A stretch of 39,355 nucleotides of DNA from Betaproteobacteria bacterium (GTDB taxonomy: Bacteria > Pseudomonadota > Gammaproteobacteria > Burkholderiales > SG8-39): the NCBI GenBank assembly GCA_947466535.1, contig CANIEV010000015.1, forward strand, positions 1-39,355, given 5' to 3'. Below the pieces are notes generated by a model. The model searched no databases, was not told the origin of the DNA, and saw nothing but the letters and a program-made list of their open reading frames with translations. A program made the position numbers and the translations under genes. Every line of letters begins with the position of its first letter. Within the stretch, counting starts at the first letter, position 1. Below are positions 33,506-39,355 of this stretch, piece by piece.

Positions 33506-33598
33506 GATCGCTTTGCTGCGCTCGATCGATTTTTGGATCGCTTCGCTGCGCTCGCGATGACGGCTTCCTGCAGTCATCGCGAGCGCAGCGAAGCGATC
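33506..33598. repeat. Dispersed palindromic repeat with perfect 25-bp arms
   Basis: A full inverted repeat, 33536-33560 against 33574-33598, 25 bases per arm without mismatch, around a 13-base loop; the core is GCGAGCGCAGCGAAGCGATC. A partial extra copy lies at 33506-33527. It is inside the operon, in the 151-base gap between the second Fe-S protein and the CoA ligase, where it could form a strong mRNA hairpin. Confidence 0.88.
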
Positions 33599-33624
33599 TG
33601 CGTAATACCACCGCAAGCACGCGC

Positions 33625-35247
33625 ATGACCCTGCGCCTTGACCCCGCCCATCCTCGCGCCGACGAATTCCGCCGCGCCGGCTACTGGAGCGATGCCACGC
33701 TCGGCGACTGGCTCGCCACCAACGAGCGGGAGTGCGGCGATCGCGAGGCTCTGCGCGCTGGCGGTCGCAGCCTCAGCTGGTCGCAGATCGGCAGGTTGGT
33801 GCGTGCGTTCGCGCGCGGGCTTGATCGCATCGGCATCGCCAAGGGCGACGTCATCGCGGTGCAGCTGCCCAATTCGGTGGAGTTCGTCACCGCCTATCTC
33901 GCGATCGCCTCGCGCGGCGCGGTGATGCAGACCCTGCACATGCCCTATCGCGCCGCCGAGTTGCAGACGCTGCTCGCGCACAGCAAGGCGGTGGCCGCGA
34001 TCGTGATTGCGCAGGCGAAGGACTACTCCGCATCGCAGACGGTGCTTGAATTGAAGCCCGCGCTGCCGCACATGAAGCACGTGATCGCAGTCGGCCCGGG
34101 AGCGCCGGAGGGCGCGCTCGCGTTTTCCGATCTCGTCGCCGATGCGCAGAGCAACGCAACACCGCCCGCCCCGGTGACCGTCACCGCCGACATGCCTTTC
34201 CTTCTGCTCTACACCTCGGGCACCACCTCCGCACCCAAGGGCGTGCCGCACGCGTACCGCAACTTCCTCGGCAATTCACGGCTGTCGGCGCGGGAACTGT
34301 CGGTGACTCGCGAGGACCTTCTGCTGTCGGCGGCGCCCTACACGCATCTCTACGGTCTGTTCAGTTTCAACATGGCGCTTGCCGCCGGAGCCGCCTCGTT
34401 GTTGATGCCGGCCTTTTCGCCACCCGAACTCGCCGAGCTGTTCTCGCGCGAGCGACCGACGATTGCCTTCACAGCTCCCGCGCATATCGCCGCCTGCCTT
34501 GGCGCGAAGCTGTTCGACGGGCGTGATCTTTCCTCGCTCCGTTACGTGCAGATCTCCGGCACCGCAGTGCCGCCGGAACTCGGCCGCGCGTTCGAACCGC
34601 TCCTGCCCGGTGGAAAGGTGATGCAGCTCTGGGGCATGACCGAACTGCAGGCCGGCGCCTACACGAGGCTTGCCGACAGCGAGCCGGTGCGGATCGAGAC
34701 CACCGGGTGCGCGAGTCCTGGAACCGAACTTCGGGTGGTGCAGGACGACGGGAGCCCCGCTGCGCCGGGCGAAGTCGGCGAACTGCAGATGCGCGGCGCG
34801 TCGCTTTTCTCGGGCTATCTCGACAATCCGCAGGCGACGCGCGACGCATTCACCGAGGACGGCTGGTTTCGCACTGGCGACCTTGCGGTGATGGATGCGG
34901 CGGGCAACACTGCACTTGCCGGGCGCACCAAGGACATCATCAATCGCGGCGGGGTGAAGTTCAACCCGGTCGATGTGGAGAACCTGATGGCAGGGCACCC
35001 TGCGGTGCTGGAGGCGGCGGTGGTGCCGATGCCCGATCCGGTGCTGGGCGAGAAAGCCTGCCTGTTCGTGACGCTGCGCCCGGGCAAGTCCCTGCAGCTC
35101 ACCGAGGTGCAGCGTTTTCTCGAGGGAAAGAAGGTCAGCAAGCTCAAGTGGCCCGAGCGGCTGGAAATCATCGGCGCGATGCCGCTCACGCCCACCCGCA
35201 AGGTGATCAAGGGCCAGCTCGCGAAGTTGTTCGACATCAAAGAGTGA
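33625..35247 (+). CDS. Acyl/aryl-CoA ligase, probable 2-aminobenzoate (anthranilate)-CoA ligase
   Basis: A 540-residue adenylate-forming ligase. The phosphate loop is YTSGTTSAPKG at 196-206; LWGMTELQAGAY is the next core motif; the hinge is GRTKDIINRGGVK and the catalytic C-terminal lysine is in PLTPTRKVIKGQL. The overall style (RRAGYWSDATLGDWL at the start) resembles cyclohexanecarboxylate/AliA-type ligases more than EntE. The start at 33625 is just beyond the palindromic repeat and has no Shine-Dalgarno; sequence further upstream comes from the repeat, not the protein. Located before the aminobenzoyl-CoA monooxygenase/reductase and across from kynU, it most likely makes anthraniloyl-CoA. 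The substrate is inferred from context only. Confidence 0.85.
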   Translation: MTLRLDPAHPRADEFRRAGYWSDATLGDWLATNERECGDREALRAGGRSLSWSQIGRLVRAFARGLDRIGIAKGDVIAVQLPNSVEFVTAYLAIASRGAVMQTLHMPYRAAELQTLLAHSKAVAAIVIAQAKDYSASQTVLELKPALPHMKHVIAVGPGAPEGALAFSDLVADAQSNATPPAPVTVTADMPFLLLYTSGTTSAPKGVPHAYRNFLGNSRLSARELSVTREDLLLSAAPYTHLYGLFSFNMALAAGAASLLMPAFSPPELAELFSRERPTIAFTAPAHIAACLGAKLFDGRDLSSLRYVQISGTAVPPELGRAFEPLLPGGKVMQLWGMTELQAGAYTRLADSEPVRIETTGCASPGTELRVVQDDGSPAAPGEVGELQMRGASLFSGYLDNPQATRDAFTEDGWFRTGDLAVMDAAGNTALAGRTKDIINRGGVKFNPVDVENLMAGHPAVLEAAVVPMPDPVLGEKACLFVTLRPGKSLQLTEVQRFLEGKKVSKLKWPERLEIIGAMPLTPTRKVIKGQLAKLFDIKE

Positions 35248-35328
35248 TGAGATAAATCACGCAAGATTCGGCAATCGGCTAATAGGCATTCAAGAAGATT
35301 CATCAAAAGATACACACGGAGAAATGAA

Positions 35329-37614
35329 ATGAAAATCAACGTACTCGGTGGCGGTCCCGGCGGTCTCTACTTCTCGATCCTCTACAAGAAGGCCAATCCG
35401 TCGGCGGATATCACCATCTACGAGCGCAACAAGCCGAGCGACACCTTCGGCTGGGGCGTGGTGTTCTCCGACCTGACCCTCGGCGGCTTCGAGAAGGCCG
35501 ATCCGGAGTCGCATGCGGAAATCCTGCGCAACTTTCGTCACTGGGACGATATCGACACCTGGTTCCGCGGCAGCAAGATCACCTCGGGCGGCCACGGTTT
35601 TTGCGGCATCGCGCGGATAAAGCTGCTCGAAATCCTGCAAAAGCGAGCCGAAGGCCTTGGCGTGAAGGTGCTCAACGCCGAGAACGTGCTCGATCCGGAC
35701 GACATTGCCAAGAACTGCGACCTGATGGTTGCATCGGACGGCCTGAACTCGATCACGCGCAAGAAATACGAAGCCGAATTCCAGCCTGATATCGATGTGC
35801 GCAAGAACCGGTTCATCTGGCTTGGCACCGAGAAGCTGCTCGATGCCTTCACCTTCGCGTTCAAGGAAACCGAGCACGGCTGGTTCAACCTGCACGCCTA
35901 CCGCTTCAACGAAACCCACTCCACTTTCATCGTCGAGACCCCGGAGGAAACCTGGCTCAAGCACGGCATCGACAAGATGGAGGCGGACGAGTCGATCGCG
36001 CTGTGCGAGAAGCTTTTCGCCGAGATGCTCGACGGCCACAAGCTGATCTCCAATGCGCGCCACCTGCGCGGCTCGGCGGTGTGGATCAAGTTTCCGCGCG
36101 TGCTCTGTCGCAAGTGGCACCACAAGAACATCGTGCTGATCGGCGATGCGGCGCACACCGCGCACTTCGGCATCGGCAGCGGCACCAAGCTCGCGATGGA
36201 AGATGCGATCGGCCTGGCCGCCACCGTGGCCGCCGAGCCCAACGTCGAGCGCGCCCTGGTGAAGTACCAGGGAGAGCGCGAGATCGAGGCGCTGCGACTG
36301 CAGAGCGCGGCGCGCAACCGCATGGAATGGTTCGAGGAGGTGGGGCGCTTCGTGAACATGTCGCCTGAGCAGTTCACCTACTCACTACTTACCGGAAGCC
36401 AGCGCGTCGGCCATGAGAGCCTGAAAGCGCGCGACCCGAAATACATCGAGGGCGTGGAACGCTGGCTCGCGAAGGCCTCGGGTCTTCCCGACAAGCCGCT
36501 GCCGCCGATGTTCACGCCCTTCAGGATCGGCAATCTCGCGCTCAAGAACCGCGTGGTGATGTCGCCGATGGCGATGTACTCCTGCAAGGACGGCATGCCG
36601 GATGATTTCTACATGGTGCACCTCGGCTCGCGCGCGCTCGGCGGCGCGGGGCTGCTGTTTACCGAGATGACCTGCGTTTCGCCCGAAGCCCGCATCACCC
36701 CGGGATGCGCCGGCATCTGGACCAACCAGCAGATGAACAGTTGGAAGCGGATCGTCGATTTCGTGCACACGAATTCGGAGTCGAAGATCGCAATCCAGAT
36801 CGGCCACGCCGGTCGCAAGGCGTCCACCAAGCTCGCCTGGGAACTCACCGACGAGCCGCTCGACTCGGGCAACTGGCCGATCATCTCGGCATCGCCCTTG
36901 CCCTACCTGCAGCACAGCCAGGTGCCGAAGGAAGCCACGCGTGAGGACATGGTCGCCATCAAGCGCCAGTTCGTCGCCGCCACCAAGCGTGCGGCCAAGG
37001 CCGGTTTCGACATGGTCGAATTCCATGCGGCACACGGCTACTTCCTCGCGAGCTTCCTCTCGCCGCTCACCAACCAGCGCACGGACAGGTACGGCGGCTC
37101 GCTCAAGAATCGCCTGCGCTACCCGCTGGAAGTGTTCAAGGCGATGCGCGCGGCCTGGCCTTCGGACCGGCCGATGTCGGTGCGGCTCTCCTGCCACGAC
37201 TGGGCGCCGGGCGGCAACACCGCGGATGACGCGGTGTTGATGGCCCGTGCGTTCAAGGACGCGGGCGCGGATATCATCGACTGCTCCTCGGGGCAGACGG
37301 TGAAGACCGAGAAGCCGGTGTACGGTCGCATGTACCAGACGCCGTTCTCCGATCGCATCCGCAACGAAGTCGGCATCCCGACGATCGCGGTGGGCAACAT
37401 TTTCGAGGCCGACCACGTCAACACGATCATCGCCGCCGGCCGCGCGGACCTGTGCGCGCTCGCGCGTCCGCACCTGTCCGACCCGTTCTGGACCCTGCAT
37501 GCCGCGGCCGAGCAACAGTACGCCGACATCGTGTGGCCGAAGCAGTACTACATGGGCCGCGTGCAGATGGAGCGCAACATGGCGCGCGCGGCACAGATCG
37601 CGTTGAACGCCTAG
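35329..37614 (+). CDS. 2-aminobenzoyl-CoA monooxygenase/reductase (FAD hydroxylase-OYE fusion)
   Basis: A 761-residue two-domain flavoprotein. Residues 1 to about 385 are an FAD monooxygenase: [14 protein letters not shown] at the start and [19 protein letters not shown] near 268. Residues from about 394 ([20 protein letters not shown]) form an Old-Yellow-Enzyme FMN domain with [11 protein letters not shown], the active-site [15 protein letters not shown] (near 564) and [12 protein letters not shown]. This layout is that of the Azoarcus evansii enzyme, which hydroxylates anthraniloyl-CoA at C5 and reduces the ring to 2-amino-5-oxocyclohex-1-ene-1-carboxyl-CoA. GGAG lies before the ATG at 35329. 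Related fusions act on salicylyl-CoA-like esters, but the kynurenine genes nearby favour anthranilate. Confidence 0.93.
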   Translation: MKINVLGGGPGGLYFSILYKKANPSADITIYERNKPSDTFGWGVVFSDLTLGGFEKADPESHAEILRNFRHWDDIDTWFRGSKITSGGHGFCGIARIKLLEILQKRAEGLGVKVLNAENVLDPDDIAKNCDLMVASDGLNSITRKKYEAEFQPDIDVRKNRFIWLGTEKLLDAFTFAFKETEHGWFNLHAYRFNETHSTFIVETPEETWLKHGIDKMEADESIALCEKLFAEMLDGHKLISNARHLRGSAVWIKFPRVLCRKWHHKNIVLIGDAAHTAHFGIGSGTKLAMEDAIGLAATVAAEPNVERALVKYQGEREIEALRLQSAARNRMEWFEEVGRFVNMSPEQFTYSLLTGSQRVGHESLKARDPKYIEGVERWLAKASGLPDKPLPPMFTPFRIGNLALKNRVVMSPMAMYSCKDGMPDDFYMVHLGSRALGGAGLLFTEMTCVSPEARITPGCAGIWTNQQMNSWKRIVDFVHTNSESKIAIQIGHAGRKASTKLAWELTDEPLDSGNWPIISASPLPYLQHSQVPKEATREDMVAIKRQFVAATKRAAKAGFDMVEFHAAHGYFLASFLSPLTNQRTDRYGGSLKNRLRYPLEVFKAMRAAWPSDRPMSVRLSCHDWAPGGNTADDAVLMARAFKDAGADIIDCSSGQTVKTEKPVYGRMYQTPFSDRIRNEVGIPTIAVGNIFEADHVNTIIAAGRADLCALARPHLSDPFWTLHAAAEQQYADIVWPKQYYMGRVQMERNMARAAQIALNA

Positions 37615-37632
37615 CGGTGTTTTGAGGCCGTA

Positions 37633-37814
37633 TTTACCGCCAAGGTGCCAAGGCCGCCAAGAAAAGCGCGCCAAGGAAAGTCCGGTTCAGGTCATTGCGA
37701 GCGAAGCGAAGCAATCCCGCCTGCGAGAAGCGCGGAGATTGCTTCGTCGCTGCGCTCCTCGCAATGACCAGGGTTTTCTGGCGTCCTTGGCGATCTTGGC
37801 GCCTTGGCGGTAAA
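37633..37814. repeat. Nested intergenic inverted-repeat element
   Basis: The outer arms are TTTACCGCCAAGG (37633-37645) and CCTTGGCGGTAAA (37802-37814), each followed inward by further CCAAG/CTTGG units. Inside lies the TCATTGCGAGCG-type palindrome (37690-37716 against 37737-37769). The whole element fills most of the 292-base gap after the monooxygenase/reductase gene. It carries no ORF of its own. Confidence 0.85.
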
Positions 37815-37906
37815 GGGGAATTCGCGAAACTCCAGATTTGCTTGCGAGCGATGCAGTCCGCCGTAACTCGCGGTAACCTGCCGTATCCCCGAGTAGGAGA
37901 GATTTC

Positions 37907-38872
37907 ATGAGAAAAAATCCGCTTGCCGTGCTTTGCATCCTGGTCGCCTGCTGGACTGGGTTGGCCTCCGCACAGGACGTCTGGCCGTCGCGTCCGGTCA
38001 AGCTGGTCGTCGCGTCCTCGGCGGGTGGTGGTACCGATACCTTCGCCCGCTTCATCGCCCAGGCACTGACCGAGAACCTGAAGCAGCCGTTCCTCGTGGA
38101 CAATCGTCCCGGCGCCGGTGGCAACATCGGTGTCGATGCGGTCGCGAAGTCCGCGCCCGACGGCTACACCTTCCTCGTCTCGGCCAACGCGCAGATCGCG
38201 ATCAACCCCAGCCTGTACAAGAACCTGCCCTACAACATCGAGCGCGACATCGCGCCAGTGGCGCGCGGCGTCACGGGTCCGCTGGTGCTCTGCGCGCTGC
38301 CCTCGCTTGGCGTGAACACGCTCGCAGAACTCGTCGCACTCGGAAAGAAGACGCCCGATACGCTGCCTTTCGGGTCCGCGGGCACCGGCACCACCACCTA
38401 CCTCGGCGTGTTCATGCTCGCGGAGGCCGCCGGTGTGCGCTTCCTGCACGTCCCCTACAAGGGCATGGGCGCGGTGTACAAGGATTTTCTCGGCGGTCAG
38501 GTGAAGTTCATGTTCCCGGACCTGGCCTCTGCGCTGCCGCATGTGCGCTCGGGCAAGGCGGTGCCGCTTGCGCTCACCGAGCGCAGCAAACTGCTGCCGA
38601 ACGTGCCGACCCTGCAGGAGGCGGGATTCCCGCAGGTCGAAATCACCAACTCCTTCAGCGTCACCGCGCCCGGCGGATTGTCGCCGGCGCTGATCGATCG
38701 GATGAGCGGCGAGATCGTGCGTGCCATGAAATCGCCCGCGTTCCTTGAGAAGCTCGAAGCGCAGGCGATGGTGCCTGTCTATGACACGCCTGCGGCGTTC
38801 GCGGTGAGCCTCAAGAAGGAACGCGACATGTGGGCCTCCTTCATCCAGCGCAACAAGATCGTTCTCGATTAG
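37907..38872 (+). CDS. Bug-family (TctC) tripartite tricarboxylate transporter receptor
   Basis: A 321-residue periplasmic receptor; AGGAGAG lies before the ATG at 37907 and the signal peptide is cut near residue 22 (GLASA/QDVW). Family landmarks: WPSRPVKLVVASSAGGGTDT, VDNRPGAGGNIGVDAVAKSA, PDGYTFLVSANA and FLHVPYKGMGAVYKDFLGGQ in the second lobe. It binds a small carboxylate in the periplasm, perhaps an aromatic or alicyclic acid given the preceding pathway (inference). No TctA or TctB gene is nearby. It is separated from the anthranilate operon by the nested repeat element and is probably transcribed on its own. Confidence 0.93.
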   Translation: MRKNPLAVLCILVACWTGLASAQDVWPSRPVKLVVASSAGGGTDTFARFIAQALTENLKQPFLVDNRPGAGGNIGVDAVAKSAPDGYTFLVSANAQIAINPSLYKNLPYNIERDIAPVARGVTGPLVLCALPSLGVNTLAELVALGKKTPDTLPFGSAGTGTTTYLGVFMLAEAAGVRFLHVPYKGMGAVYKDFLGGQVKFMFPDLASALPHVRSGKAVPLALTERSKLLPNVPTLQEAGFPQVEITNSFSVTAPGGLSPALIDRMSGEIVRAMKSPAFLEKLEAQAMVPVYDTPAAFAVSLKKERDMWASFIQRNKIVLD

Positions 38873-38979
38873 CGATGGCAAATCGCGGGGGGATCGCCGT
38901 CCCTCGGAGGCTGCTGCGACCGATAGCGTAGAAACCCGCTTTCGGGTTGCGCCGCGATTGCGTATAAATCCGCAGGTCC

Positions 38980-39011
38980 ATGCAAGTTCTGCGTACGCAG
39001 TAGACTTGCAT
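38980..39011. promoter_or_regulatory. 32-base imperfect palindrome, candidate operator or hairpin
   Basis: ATGCAAGT (38980-38987) and ACTTGCAT (39004-39011) are perfect arms; between them is a second perfect dyad, CTGCGTACGCAG (38989-39000). One unpaired base lies on the left and three on the right. It sits 25 bases before the membrane-protein start at 39037, so it could be an operator; the T-rich stretch after it leaves a terminator for the Bug gene possible. Confidence 0.5.
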
Positions 39012-39036
39012 ATCTTCGTTTTTCCAACCGGCGTCC

Positions 39037-39355
39037 ATGTCCGTGGATCTGAAAACCCTGCTGCTGGCCGATGCAGCCTTCGCCTTCGCGCTGGCAGCGG
39101 TGGTGATCGCCTCGCGCGCCGGCATCCCGGGGCGCATCCACGGTGTCTGGACCTGGGCGTTCGCCGATGCGGCGCTCGGCCTCGGCCGGCCGATCCGAAC
39201 CGGCTGGGCATTCGCCGGGCCGCTGATCGCGCTTGGCGTGTTCGGTGCGATCGAGTACGGAAACTTCGACCTGACGGTGCGCCTGATCGCCTTCGGCCTC
39301 GGCACCGCGTTCCTCGCGATCGTCGCGCTGCGCTTCGTGAAGGTCACCGCCGAGA
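39037..39355 (+). CDS. Membrane protein N-terminus, possibly a GGDEF diguanylate cyclase sensor (3' truncated)
   Basis: The frame is open from the ATG at 39037 to the window edge, 106 codons. It begins MSVDLKTLLLADAAFAFALA and shows at least three hydrophobic segments (about 8-25, 56-70 and 85-100). A short cytoplasmic-type start followed by several closely spaced helices with a GLGRPIRTGWAF loop resembles the integral membrane sensor part of many GGDEF proteins. The catalytic domain, if any, lies outside the window, so the call is tentative. No clear Shine-Dalgarno is seen. Confidence 0.5.
   Translation, partial: MSVDLKTLLLADAAFAFALAAVVIASRAGIPGRIHGVWTWAFADAALGLGRPIRTGWAFAGPLIALGVFGAIEYGNFDLTVRLIAFGLGTAFLAIVALRFVKVTAE

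Overview
The window is GC-rich, densely coded DNA that looks chromosomal and betaproteobacterial, most likely Burkholderiales. The grounds are two Bug-type (TctC) periplasmic receptors, branched-chain-type ABC transporters, vanillate-demethylase-like Rieske oxygenases, and dispersed intergenic palindromes built on TCATTGCGAGCGCAGCGAAG. The assignment is by gene style only; no rRNA or other marker is present. No tRNA, CRISPR array, integrase or transposase was seen.

Layout. (1) 1-1152 (+): end of a LivG and a LivF ATPase. (2) 5989-1264 (-): xanthine-dehydrogenase-type molybdopterin subunit, Rieske oxygenase and ABC substrate-binding protein, a likely operon. (3) 8616-6366 (-): TRAP-type solute receptor, then an MFS transporter. 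(4) 8837-12402 (+): Old-Yellow-Enzyme reductase, TauD-like dioxygenase whose Shine-Dalgarno lies in a strong hairpin, and an RDD membrane protein with a low-complexity tail. (5) 15798-12538 (-): Bug receptor, ornithine-cyclodeaminase-like dehydrogenase, a frameshifted small ORF, and an unrecognised protein with two ExxH motifs. (6) 19423-15959 (-): livHMGF, with a partial duplicate of the livG start between livM and livG. (7) 19814-23161 (+): EntE-like aryl-CoA/AMP ligase, FAD hydroxylase and hotdog thioesterase, matching the salicylate - salicylyl-CoA - gentisyl-CoA - gentisate route. (8) 23372-28541: a second ABC receptor, two more Rieske oxygenases, an FAD-linked D-2-hydroxyacid oxidase and a glcG remnant. 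(9) 31257-28551 (-): winged-helix regulator, kynureninase, tryptophan 2,3-dioxygenase. (10) 31414-37614 (+): two tandem RdhA/QueG-like [4Fe-4S] proteins, a CoA ligase and the two-domain 2-aminobenzoyl-CoA monooxygenase/reductase. (11) 37907-39355 (+): second Bug receptor and the start of a membrane protein.

How it fits together. Regions 9 and 10 form a divergent tryptophan - kynurenine - anthranilate - anthraniloyl-CoA unit around one regulator. Region 7 runs the same chemical logic on another ortho-substituted benzoate: CoA activation, then FAD-dependent ring hydroxylation of the thioester. Several ABC, TRAP, TTT and MFS components suggest a specialist in scavenging aromatic and organic acids. 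The most novel-looking point is the pair of RdhA/QueG-like Fe-S proteins placed first in the anthranilate operon, where no known step calls for them.
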